6,627 nucleotides of DNA from Galactobacter sp. (GTDB taxonomy: Bacteria; Actinomycetota; Actinomycetes; Actinomycetales; Micrococcaceae): positions 1-6,627 of the forward strand of contig JALAHE010000240.1 of the NCBI GenBank assembly GCA_022712075.1. Reading direction: 5' to 3'. Under the pieces are notes generated by a model, which saw nothing but the letters and a program-made list of their open reading frames with translations, did not search any database and was not told the DNA's origin. Positions 1 to 5,241 of the stretch are shown here, one piece after another (within the stretch, counting starts at the first letter, position 1; every line of letters begins with the position of its first letter). Position numbers and translations under genes: made by a program.

Positions 1-9
1 AACGCCGCT

Positions 10-23
10 GACAGCATGCTGTC
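10..23. repeat. 14-bp perfect palindrome
   Basis: The sequence gacagcatgctgtc is identical to its own reverse complement. It lies 15 bases outside the large terminator palindrome at 39-92. It could be a protein-binding site or part of the 3' region of a gene beyond the window. Nothing else can be called in the first 38 bases. Confidence 0.4.
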
Positions 24-38
24 TGCGTCTCGCCAAGG

Positions 39-92
39 GAACGACGACGCGGCCTGACCTTCCGTACGGATGGTCAGGCCGCGTCGTCGTTC
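39..92 (-). terminator. Large palindromic terminator after gluD
   Basis: Positions 39-59 pair perfectly with 72-92 (21 bp). The 12-base centre contains the palindrome tccgtacgga at 61-70, so 26 of 27 symmetric positions pair and only T60/T71 do not. It starts 7 bases past the gluD stop codon, the expected place for the end of the operon transcript. Neither flank has a U-tract, so it would be a U-less (I-shaped) terminator of the kind often described in actinobacteria. Its symmetry would also let it stop transcription arriving from the left. Confidence 0.85.
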
Positions 93-99
93 AGGTGGT

Positions 100-972
100 T
101 CAGGCGCCCGTGGGCAGAACGCCTTCGGTTGCCTCCTCGAAGGTCTTCTTGGCCTTGGCCACCTTGGGGGAGCGGTTGATGCGGTGTTCGGCGAACTTCG
201 CGATGCCCGAGAGAATCAGGCACATGCCGATGTAGATCACGGCGCCGACAATGGCGGCCGGGATGATCGGCGAATCGAAGTCCACCTGGGATCCGAGGTA
301 CTTCACGTAGTAGAGCAACTCGGTGTAGGTGATGATGAAGCCGAGCGCGGTGTCCTTCAGGATGACGACGAGCTGGGCGATGATGGCCGGCAGCATGACC
401 TTGACCGCCTGCGGGAGCAGGATGCTGGTCATGACCTGGCCCTTGCGCAGGCCGATCGCATACGCGGCCTCCGCCTGGCCCTTCGGCAGCGAATTCACGC
501 CGGCGCGGAACACTTCCGAGAGCACCGAGCCGTTGTAGAGCGTGAGGCCCACGACCACGGCAACGAACGGGGTCATCTTGATCCCGACCGTCGGCAGGCC
601 GTAGTAGAAGAGCATCATCAGGATCAGCAGCGGCACGGCGCGGAAGAGTTCGACGATCCACGTCACGGGAGCGCGCAACCAGCCGTGCTCCGAGAGGCGT
701 CCCAGGGCGAGCAGGAAGCCCAAAGCGAGCGAGAGCACGGCGGCCAAGGCGAAGGCCTTGAGCGTGGTCAGGGTCGCGTCGGCGAAGCTCTGCTGCACCA
801 GCGGGTAGCTGAAGATCTTCCACTTCTGGGCATCGAACTGCCCCTGCTGCGCCAGCTGCATGACGATGAACGCGATGATCCCGGCCACCACCAGGACCGT
901 CACGACCGCCAAGATGTTGTTGCGTGCGCGGGCGCGGGGTCCGGGCGCGTCAAACAGGACGGATGCGGCCAT
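100..972 (-). CDS. gluD: Glutamate-type ABC transporter permease GluD
   Basis: One of two inner-membrane permeases of a polar amino acid (glutamate-type) importer. The ATG at 972 gives 290 aa. An upstream in-frame extension runs deep into gluC and is rejected. Hydrophobic segments lie near residues 18-40, 67-92, 105-124, 135-152 and 236-258. The binding-protein-dependent permease (EAA) motif starts at E168-A-A, with G174 and L186-P-Q, and this loop docks on the ATPase GluA. The N-terminus (RARARNN before the first helix) and the basic C-terminus are typical cytosolic tails. The start overlaps the gluC stop by one base (TGATG), so translation is probably coupled. By memory the Corynebacterium GluD is somewhat shorter, and the excess lies in the two tails. 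Glutamate rather than glutamine or aspartate as substrate is inferred from the operon and the homology of GluA and GluB. Confidence 0.9.
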   Translation of the reverse strand: MAASVLFDAPGPRARARNNILAVVTVLVVAGIIAFIVMQLAQQGQFDAQKWKIFSYPLVQQSFADATLTTLKAFALAAVLSLALGFLLALGRLSEHGWLRAPVTWIVELFRAVPLLILMMLFYYGLPTVGIKMTPFVAVVVGLTLYNGSVLSEVFRAGVNSLPKGQAEAAYAIGLRKGQVMTSILLPQAVKVMLPAIIAQLVVILKDTALGFIITYTELLYYVKYLGSQVDFDSPIIPAAIVGAVIYIGMCLILSGIAKFAEHRINRSPKVAKAKKTFEEATEGVLPTGA

Positions 973-1616
973 CAGGCGACCCTCCACTTCTTCTCGAAGT
1001 AGCGCTGCAGGAGCGAGAGCAACAGGACGAGGACGACGAAGATCGCGGCGACCCACAGGAGGACCACGAGCGCCGGCTCGCCGCGCTCGGAGAGGAAGGC
1101 ACGGATGGCGCCGGCCTCGAGGACTGAGAAGCCCGCGGCGATGGTCGTGTTCTTCAGAAGCGCGATGAGCACGTTGAACATGGGTGGGACCACGGCTCGC
1201 ATCGCCTGGGGCAGGATGATCTGACCGAGCGACTGGCCGAAGGTGAGCCCGATGGCTCGCGCCGCCTCGGCCTGCCCGAGCGGCACGGTGTTGATGCCGG
1301 AGCGCAAGGTCTCCGCCACGTAGGTGGCGGTGTACAGCGTGAGGGCGATGATCGCCAGCACGGTGTAATCGAGCTTCGGCAGACCCAGTTGCGGGTAACC
1401 CAAGGCGAAGAACATCATCACGAGCGTCAGCGGGGTGTTGCGCACGGTGTTCACGTACACGGTGCCCACGGCCCGCATGATCGGGACCGGCGAGACGCGC
1501 ATGGCTGCCACGATGGTGCCCAGGATCAACGAAAAGACGGCGGACCAGGCGAACAGCACGAGCGTGGTGCCGAAGTGCTTGACGAAGATGTCGAGGTTGT
1601 CGAGAAGTGTGTTCAC
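972..1616 (-). CDS. gluC: Glutamate-type ABC transporter permease GluC
   Basis: Permease partner of GluD in the membrane. I chose the GTG start at 1616 (214 aa, beginning MNTLLDNLDIF) because AGAAAGGGG lies 9 bases upstream. A frame open to 1673 would translate through the intergenic hairpin and adds a non-hydrophobic, unlike-family N-terminus. Hydrophobic segments lie near residues 16-38, 63-75, 84-103, 143-162 and 182-204. The EAA motif starts at E117-A-A with G123 and L135-P-Q, the contact site for the ATPase. The family hallmark NTVRNTPL is at 56-63. It is the third gene of the operon and its stop codon shares a base with the gluD ATG. The protein ends in a short basic tail (EKKWRVA). Confidence 0.9.
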   Translation of the reverse strand: MNTLLDNLDIFVKHFGTTLVLFAWSAVFSLILGTIVAAMRVSPVPIMRAVGTVYVNTVRNTPLTLVMMFFALGYPQLGLPKLDYTVLAIIALTLYTATYVAETLRSGINTVPLGQAEAARAIGLTFGQSLGQIILPQAMRAVVPPMFNVLIALLKNTTIAAGFSVLEAGAIRAFLSERGEPALVVLLWVAAIFVVLVLLLSLLQRYFEKKWRVA

Positions 1617-1625
1617 GACGAGGGA

Positions 1626-1634
1626 CCCCTTTCT
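1626..1634 (-). promoter_or_regulatory. Ribosome binding site deciding the gluC start
   Basis: AGAAAGGGG on the minus strand, 9 bases before the GTG at 1616 and 5 bases after the hairpin at 1640-1671. It supports the short GluC and leaves the hairpin untranslated. Confidence 0.75.
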
Positions 1635-1639
1635 AACGG

Positions 1640-1671
1640 GTGGGTGGGCGCCGTCACCGGCGCCCACCCAC
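1640..1671 (-). terminator. Intergenic gluB-gluC stem-loop
   Basis: Positions 1640-1653 pair perfectly with 1658-1671: a 14-bp GC-rich stem with a four-base loop. It begins 11 bases after the gluB stop and ends just before the gluC ribosome binding site. No U-tract follows. It is best read as a partial terminator or a 3'-end stabiliser that leaves more gluB message than gluCD message, as is known for hairpins after binding-protein genes in other importer operons. Confidence 0.7.
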
Positions 1672-1682
1672 ATCGGCTCGGG

Positions 1683-2576
1683 TCAGGAGCAGGCGTCCGG
1701 GGTGGGCTGCTCCACCTTGGTGCCCGACTTGCCCAGGGTCTCGTCGTAGATCTTGGTCCACGTCGAGCCGCCGTCGGTCAGGGTCTTGGTCAGGGCCTGG
1801 CACAGCGCCGTGTCGCCCTTGGGCAGGCCGATGCCGTACTTCTCAGTGGTGAACGGCTCGCCGACCACCTTGAGCTTCTCCGGATCCTGCGAGGCGTAGC
1901 CGATCAGGATGGCCTGGTCGGTGGTCACCGCGTCGACCTGGCCGTTCTTGAGGGCGTCGACGCACTGCGAGTACTTGTCGAAGGACGTGACCTTCACCTT
2001 GGGGAAGTTCTGCTGGATGTTCTGCAGCGGCGTGGAACCGGTGGCGGAGCACACGGTCTTGCCGTCCAGGTCCTTCTCCGAGTTGATGGTCGTGTTGTCC
2101 TTGGCGACGAGCAGGCCCTGGCCGGTCACGAAGTACGGACCCACGAAGCTCACGAGGGCCTTGCGCTTGTCGGTGATCGAGTAGGTGCCGACGTACAGGT
2201 TGACGTCGCCGTTGGCGAGTGCCTGCTCGCGGGCGGCGGAGTCGACCGGCTTGAACTCGATCTTGTCGGAGCCGTAGCCGAGCGAGGCTGCCATCCACTG
2301 CGCGATCTCGATGTCGAAGCCGGAGCGCTCGCCGCTCGCGGCGTTCTTGTAGCCAAGACCCGGCTGGTCTTCCTTCACGCCGATGATGATCTTGCCGGCG
2401 CTCTTGATCTTGTCGAAGGTCGGCGAGCCCGAGATGCTGACGTCCTTGGCGACCTCGAACTTGTTGCTCCCCGAGTCTCCCGGGGTGCCGCCGCCGCCAC
2501 AGGCGGAGAGGGCCAGGGAAGCGACCGCGAGGATGGACAGGGTGGCCGCGGAACGACCCTTGCTGAAGCGAGCCAT
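1683..2576 (-). CDS. gluB: Glutamate-type solute-binding lipoprotein GluB
   Basis: Extracytoplasmic substrate-binding protein (family 3) that captures the amino acid and delivers it to GluCD. The ATG at 2576 gives 297 aa and follows AAAGGAG at good spacing. The N-terminus MARFSKGRS is basic, then a hydrophobic stretch leads to the lipobox L23-S-A-C26, so Cys26 should be lipidated. A glycine-rich linker follows. Family 3 features are GKIIIGVKEDQPGLGY (61-76), SGFDIEIAQW (85-94), TYSITDKR (131-138), GPYFVTGQGL (146-155), ATGSTP (178-183) and VDAVTTDQAIL (214-224). Cys176 and Cys205 match cysteines I recall in Corynebacterium GluB (LCSVSGST and YSSCVEAL) and probably form a disulfide. Cys259 and Cys296 could form a second one. 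It lies 69 bases after gluA, and the hairpin downstream suggests it is made in excess over the permeases. Exact substrate is not provable from sequence. Confidence 0.92.
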   Translation of the reverse strand: MARFSKGRSAATLSILAVASLALSACGGGGTPGDSGSNKFEVAKDVSISGSPTFDKIKSAGKIIIGVKEDQPGLGYKNAASGERSGFDIEIAQWMAASLGYGSDKIEFKPVDSAAREQALANGDVNLYVGTYSITDKRKALVSFVGPYFVTGQGLLVAKDNTTINSEKDLDGKTVCSATGSTPLQNIQQNFPKVKVTSFDKYSQCVDALKNGQVDAVTTDQAILIGYASQDPEKLKVVGEPFTTEKYGIGLPKGDTALCQALTKTLTDGGSTWTKIYDETLGKSGTKVEQPTPDACS

Positions 2577-2597
2577 GAGGCTCTCCTTTCGAAGGTG

Positions 2598-2621
2598 GCG
2601 GCCGGCCACGTTGACGGCCGC
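2598..2621 (-). repeat. Small inverted repeat between gluA and gluB
   Basis: gcggccg at 2598-2604 pairs with cggccgc at 2615-2621 around a 10-base loop. It lies in the 69-base gluA-gluB spacer, just before the gluB ribosome binding site (2583-2587). It is short and GC-rich, so it may be chance or a weak mRNA structure. Confidence 0.35.
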
Positions 2622-2645
2622 AGGAGTGATGTCTCGTGGCATGAA

Positions 2646-3416
2646 TCAGTGGGTAATGAGCTTGGACAGGAAGTCCTTGGCCCTTTCAGTGCGCGGGTTG
2701 GTGAAGAACTCTTCGGGAGTGGACTCCTCCACGATCTGGCCGTCGGCCATGAAGATGATGCGATCGGCGGCCTTGCGTGCGAAGCCCATCTCGTGGGTCA
2801 CGACGATCATGGTCATGCCCTCCTTGGCCAGGGAGATCATGGTGTCGAGCACCTCGTTGATCATCTCGGGGTCAAGGGCCGAGGTGGGCTCGTCGAAGAG
2901 CATGACCTTGGGGCGCATGGCCAGGGCCCTGGCGATGGCGACGCGCTGCTGCTGGCCGCCGGAGAGCTGCGAGGGCAGCTTGTCCTTCTGGTTGGCCACG
3001 CCCACCTTGGCCAGGAGGTCGAGCGCCACGCTCTCGGCCTCCTGCTTGCCCATGCCCCGAACCTTCTGGGGGCCGAGCGTGACGTTTTGCAGGATGGTCT
3101 TGTTTGCAAAGAGGTTGAAGGACTGGAAGACCATCCCCACCTCCGCGCGGAGCTTGGCGAGCGCCTTGCCCTCCTGCGGCAGCAGTTCGCCGTCCACCCT
3201 GATCTCACCCTCGTCGATGGTCTCGAGGCGATTGATGGTGCGGCACATCGTGGACTTGCCCGAGCCGGAGGGCCCGAGCACCACGACCACCTCGCCCTTG
3301 CCCACGGCGAGATTGATGTCCTTCAGGACGTGCAAGGGGCCGTAGTGCTTATTGACGCCCTTCACCGATACAACGTTTGCTGAGCCGTCTGCGCGGCCCC
3401 CGGGTGCGGTGCTCAT
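2646..3416 (-). CDS. gluA: Glutamate-type ABC transporter ATPase GluA
   Basis: Cytosolic ATPase that powers the GluBCD importer. The ATG at 3416 gives 256 aa. All ABC motifs are present: Walker A GPSGSGKST (48-56), Q-loop Q98 in VFQSFNLF, signature LSGGQQ (151-156), Walker B VMLFDEP with catalytic E176, D-loop SALD (179-182) and H-loop H208 in VTHEMGFARKAADR. The segments CRTINRLETI, GMVFQSFNLF and RAKDFL are very close to what I recall of Corynebacterium GluA, which supports the gene name. First gene of the operon, so its promoter drives all four. The start is uncertain: an upstream TTG at 3452 has GGAGG four bases before it and would add 12 residues (MWSGSHRLPSLD). The ATG has no ribosome binding site but does have a TANNNT box placed for leaderless transcription. 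Confidence 0.93.
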   Translation of the reverse strand: MSTAPGGRADGSANVVSVKGVNKHYGPLHVLKDINLAVGKGEVVVVLGPSGSGKSTMCRTINRLETIDEGEIRVDGELLPQEGKALAKLRAEVGMVFQSFNLFANKTILQNVTLGPQKVRGMGKQEAESVALDLLAKVGVANQKDKLPSQLSGGQQQRVAIARALAMRPKVMLFDEPTSALDPEMINEVLDTMISLAKEGMTMIVVTHEMGFARKAADRIIFMADGQIVEESTPEEFFTNPRTERAKDFLSKLITH

Positions 3417-3424
3417 GTCTAGGG

Positions 3425-3453
3425 AGGGTAGTCGGTGTGATCCGCTCCACAAA
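3425..3453 (-). promoter_or_regulatory. Candidate leaderless promoter of gluABCD
   Basis: On the minus strand TACCCT (3430-3425) fits the actinobacterial TANNNT -10 box and ends 8 bases before the gluA ATG. TTTGTG (3453-3448) lies 17 bases upstream as a weak -35. This geometry would put the transcript start at or next to the ATG. A promoter further upstream with the GGAGG/TTG start is the alternative. Confidence 0.4.
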
Positions 3454-3456
3454 GGA

Positions 3457-3461
3457 CCTCC
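3457..3461 (-). promoter_or_regulatory. GGAGG before an alternative gluA TTG start
   Basis: GGAGG on the minus strand stands four bases before an in-frame TTG at 3452. If used, GluA would be 268 aa. The spacing is short and TTG is a rare start, so this is recorded as the competing start signal. Confidence 0.35.
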
Positions 3462-3526
3462 GGCTTATCCCACATAAAGGATCCGTAACGGTGAAGTATT
3501 TCTCCGAAAGGCGAAAAACGGCTTCC

Positions 3527-3545
3527 CACGGGGCCGTGCCCCGTG
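3527..3545. promoter_or_regulatory. 8-bp inverted repeat overlapping the LOG-gene -35 region
   Basis: cacggggc (3527-3534) and gccccgtg (3538-3545) are perfect inverted arms with a three-base centre. The repeat ends four bases before the TAGGCT -10 box and covers where a -35 element would sit. The position suits an operator, but no regulator is recognised. Confidence 0.4.
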
Positions 3546-3549
3546 CCCG

Positions 3550-3555
3550 TAGGCT
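3550..3555 (+). promoter_or_regulatory. -10 box for leaderless transcription of the LOG gene
   Basis: TAGGCT matches TANNNT and is followed by exactly six bases and the ATG at 3562. There is no ribosome binding site in between. This is the usual arrangement for a leaderless actinobacterial mRNA whose first nucleotides are the start codon. Confidence 0.6.
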
Positions 3556-3561
3556 GGTGCC

Positions 3562-4275
3562 ATGAGCGAGACGCCGCAGCCCGAGCTGCCCTTCACCACG
3601 CCGCAGGCGGTGCGCTTCGACCGCGCGCTGCTTGATTCGCACCGCTCCGACCCGGGCGAGGAGGCCTGGCGCGCCATGCGCATCCAGGGCGAGTTCGTCA
3701 ACGCCTTCGATGTGCTCGGCAACCTGGGCCCCGCCGTCGCCGTGTTTGGTTCGGCGCGGCTGGGGGAGGGGCGTCCAGAGTACGACGCCGGGCGGCAGGT
3801 GGGCGCGCAGCTCGCCAAGCGGGGCATCGCCGTGGTGACGGGCGGCGGTCCCGGCATCATGGAGGCGGCGAATCGCGGGGCCCGCGAGGCGGGCGGCGTC
3901 TCGGTGGGGCTGGGCATTCAGCTTCCCTTCGAGGACGGCTTCAACCACTACATCGACCTCTCGGTGCCGTTCCACTACTTCTTTGCCCGCAAGGTGAACT
4001 TCGTGAAGTACACCCAGGGCGCCGTGGTCCTCGCGGGAGGGATCGGCACGCTCGACGAACTCTTCGAGGTGCTCACCCTGATCCAGACCGGCAAGGTCAG
4101 CGACTACCCGGTCGCGCTCGTGGGCGTGGCGTTCTGGGCGCCGCTCATCGACTGGATCCGCGGGACCCTCTTGGCGGCGGGCACCGTCAACGAGGCCGAC
4201 GTGCTGCGACCGCTCGTCACCGACGACCCGGCCGAGGCCGTGGCCCACGCCACCGGCGCAGATAGGAGCGAGTAA
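3562..4275 (+). CDS. LOG family / TIGR00730 Rossmann-fold protein (long form)
   Basis: Rossmann-fold protein of the LOG (lysine-decarboxylase-like) superfamily. Characterised members release free cytokinin-type bases from nucleoside 5'-monophosphates (phosphoribohydrolase). The bacterial physiological substrate is generally unclear. It is 237 aa, longer than the usual LOG of about 190, through an N-terminal extension of roughly 50 residues. Visible motifs are VFGSAR (61-66), VVTGGGPGIMEAANRGA (91-107) for phosphate binding, and the conserved R143-K144 in FFARKVNF. The catalytic loop GGIGTLDE (159-166, E166) is preceded by Ala158 where the LOG motif PGGxGTxxE has proline. It is probably leaderless. 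The next gene's GTG directly follows its TAA, so the two form an operon. Its relative Rv1205 sits in the same neighbourhood in M. tuberculosis. Enzyme activity is inferred from family only. Confidence 0.85.
   Translation: MSETPQPELPFTTPQAVRFDRALLDSHRSDPGEEAWRAMRIQGEFVNAFDVLGNLGPAVAVFGSARLGEGRPEYDAGRQVGAQLAKRGIAVVTGGGPGIMEAANRGAREAGGVSVGLGIQLPFEDGFNHYIDLSVPFHYFFARKVNFVKYTQGAVVLAGGIGTLDELFEVLTLIQTGKVSDYPVALVGVAFWAPLIDWIRGTLLAAGTVNEADVLRPLVTDDPAEAVAHATGADRSE
4264..4268 (+). promoter_or_regulatory. Ribosome binding site of the DivIVA-domain gene
   Basis: AGGAG inside the last LOG codons, seven bases before the GTG at 4276. It decides the GTG start, which directly abuts the LOG stop codon and implies translational coupling. 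Confidence 0.75.
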
Positions 4276-4857
4276 GTGCAATACCTCATCCTCTTCCTGG
4301 CCATCGCCCTGCTGGGCGTCGCCCTCGTGGTGGGTTTCCGTCCCCGGCCCGCCACCGCGCGCCGCGCCGAGGGTGGCGCGTCGATGCTTGGGCTCTACGA
4401 ACCCGACCCGGTGCTGCCGCCGGTCCTGCTCCCCGAGCACCCACGCGGCGCCGATGTGGACGGCCTGCGCCTGAGCCCCGCCCTGCGCGGCTACCGCTGC
4501 GAGCAGGTGGACGGCGTGCTTGACGCGCTCGCCGGCGAGATAGAGCGCCTGCACGGCGAGCTCGAGTCCCTCAAGGCACCCCGCGAGCTGAGCGAGGCCG
4601 AATCGGCCGAGCTGCTCGCGGCGTGGGGTCCCCAGGAGGGCGAGCAGCCCGGGCAGAACGCCGACACCCCGGCCAACGTTGCAGGCGCGCTCGCCGAGGA
4701 CGGCGCGCCGGCCTCGCCGTCCGAGGAGCCGCTCGTGGCGCAGGAATCCGCGGCCGAGGAGGCCTCGGGGGCGGTTGTTGAGCCTGCGAAGGAGGCCTCT
4801 CCCCGCGACGAAGAAGGGCCTTTCGAGGAAGAGTCACAAACTTTTCGTTCCGTGTGA
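4276..4857 (+). CDS. Membrane-anchored DivIVA-domain protein
   Basis: A 193-aa protein starting at GTG. One N-terminal transmembrane helix (about residues 1-21, MQYLILFLAIALLGVALVVG) is followed by a basic stop (RPRPATARR), a proline-rich linker, then a short DivIVA-like segment: FRGY-type LRGY (70-73), V78-D79 and VLDALAGEIERLHGELESL, which should form a coiled coil to about residue 100. The remaining 90 residues are rich in Glu, Ala, Pro and Ser and look disordered and acidic. It resembles the M. tuberculosis Rv1209 protein in layout (membrane helix, then xRGYxxxxVDxVLDxL), and it occupies the same neighbourhood. A role at the membrane in polar growth or division is plausible from the domain but unproven. 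It is much smaller than the true DivIVA/Wag31, so it should not be called divIVA. Coupled to the upstream LOG gene. Confidence 0.8.
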   Translation: MQYLILFLAIALLGVALVVGFRPRPATARRAEGGASMLGLYEPDPVLPPVLLPEHPRGADVDGLRLSPALRGYRCEQVDGVLDALAGEIERLHGELESLKAPRELSEAESAELLAAWGPQEGEQPGQNADTPANVAGALAEDGAPASPSEEPLVAQESAAEEASGAVVEPAKEASPRDEEGPFEEESQTFRSV

Positions 4858-4887
4858 TTGGCCCCACGCGCCGGAATCCGGGATAAT
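4858..4887 (+). promoter_or_regulatory. Sigma-70-type promoter of the DUF3117 gene
   Basis: TTGGCC (4858-4863) and GATAAT (4882-4887) are separated by 18 bases, the latter one base from TATAAT. The -35 starts directly after the stop codon of the upstream gene. Initiation near 4894 would give a leader of about 80 bases, so DUF3117 can be expressed independently of the LOG-DivIVA pair. Confidence 0.65.
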
Positions 4888-4933
4888 AACTGATGTAGAA
4901 ACCCGGTGAGGCCGCACCCGAGCCGGGAGTGAC

Positions 4934-4954
4934 GTGGGCGGAACCGCCGCCCGC
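4934..4954 (+). repeat. Leader hairpin before the DUF3117 ribosome binding site
   Basis: gggcgg (4936-4941) pairs with ccgccc (4947-4952), extendable by a G-U and a G-C pair, around a five-base loop. It ends seven bases before the GAGGAG ribosome binding site. A weaker cccgg/ccggg pair (4902-4906 with 4923-4927) precedes it. These may shape the 5' leader, but both are short and GC-rich. Confidence 0.35.
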
Positions 4955-4974
4955 ATGAGTTGAGGAGCACCGAG

Positions 4975-5145
4975 ATGGCTGCCATGAAACCGCGCACCGG
5001 CGACGGCCCCCTGGAGGTCACCAAAGAGGGTCGTAGCCTCATCATGCGCGTGCCGATCGATGGGGGAGGCCGCCTGGTGCTTGAGCTGAACAACGATGAG
5101 GCCGCCGCCCTGCGCGATGTGCTTCTCGAGGCCACCGAGGCCTGA
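4975..5145 (+). CDS. DUF3117 small protein
   Basis: A 56-aa protein of the DUF3117 family, which is found across actinobacteria and has no established function. The start at 4975 (MAAMKPRTGDGPLEVTKEGR) is chosen because the family begins with exactly this sequence and because GAGGAG lies seven bases upstream. An ATG at 4960 would only add RSTE. The conserved block PRTGDGPLEVTKEGR is followed by a predicted beta segment (SLIMRVPIDGGGRLVLELNNDE), then a helix (AAALRDVLLEATE). It has its own promoter and leader and is followed by a strong terminator, so it looks like a single-gene unit. M. tuberculosis Rv1211 is its counterpart in the same gene order. Family assignment is firm, function is unknown. 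Confidence 0.9.
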   Translation: MAAMKPRTGDGPLEVTKEGRSLIMRVPIDGGGRLVLELNNDEAAALRDVLLEATEA

Positions 5146-5167
5146 GCCTAAGCATCGCGGCAACATC

Positions 5168-5207
5168 AAGGGCCCGGAACCGCTCGCTAGAGCGGTTCCG
5201 GGCCCTT
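5168..5207. terminator. Bidirectional terminator between DUF3117 and the methyltransferase
   Basis: Positions 5168-5185 pair perfectly with 5190-5207: an 18-bp stem with loop gcta. On the plus strand it is followed by a moderately T-rich run (cgttgtggttggg). It sits in the 96-base gap between two convergent genes, 22 bases past the DUF3117 stop and 34 bases past the methyltransferase stop, so it can serve both transcripts. Confidence 0.88.
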
Positions 5208-5241
5208 CGTTGTGGTTGGGCGCCGCAGCCCGGCACCTGGC

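Noticed and set aside
70..1002. A 310-codon plus-strand open frame opposite gluD
   Set aside because: His/Asp/Arg-rich, starts inside the terminator palindrome and has no domain. The opposite strand encodes a convincing permease.
1617..1673. N-terminal extension of GluC starting at 1673
   Set aside because: It would translate the intergenic hairpin and give a family-unlike N-terminus. The GTG at 1616 has a good ribosome binding site.
2577..2642. N-terminal extension of GluB starting at 2642
   Set aside because: It would place 22 polar residues before a standard lipoprotein signal peptide and cover the ribosome binding site. The ATG at 2576 is clearly better.
1389..3383. A 664-codon open frame on the plus strand antisense to gluA, gluB and gluC
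   Set aside because: It is rich in His, Gly, Arg and Asp with no recognisable domain and lies exactly opposite three clear ABC transporter genes. Long antisense frames are expected in GC-rich coding DNA.
3349..4554. A 401-codon open frame on the minus strand opposite the LOG and DivIVA-domain genes
   Set aside because: Low-complexity His/Arg/Ala/Gly composition, no motif, and it would run into gluA. It is a shadow of the plus-strand genes.
4881..4960. Possible riboswitch in the DUF3117 leader
   Set aside because: Only two short GC-rich hairpins are visible and no known riboswitch core motif. I kept it as a leader structure and not as a riboswitch.
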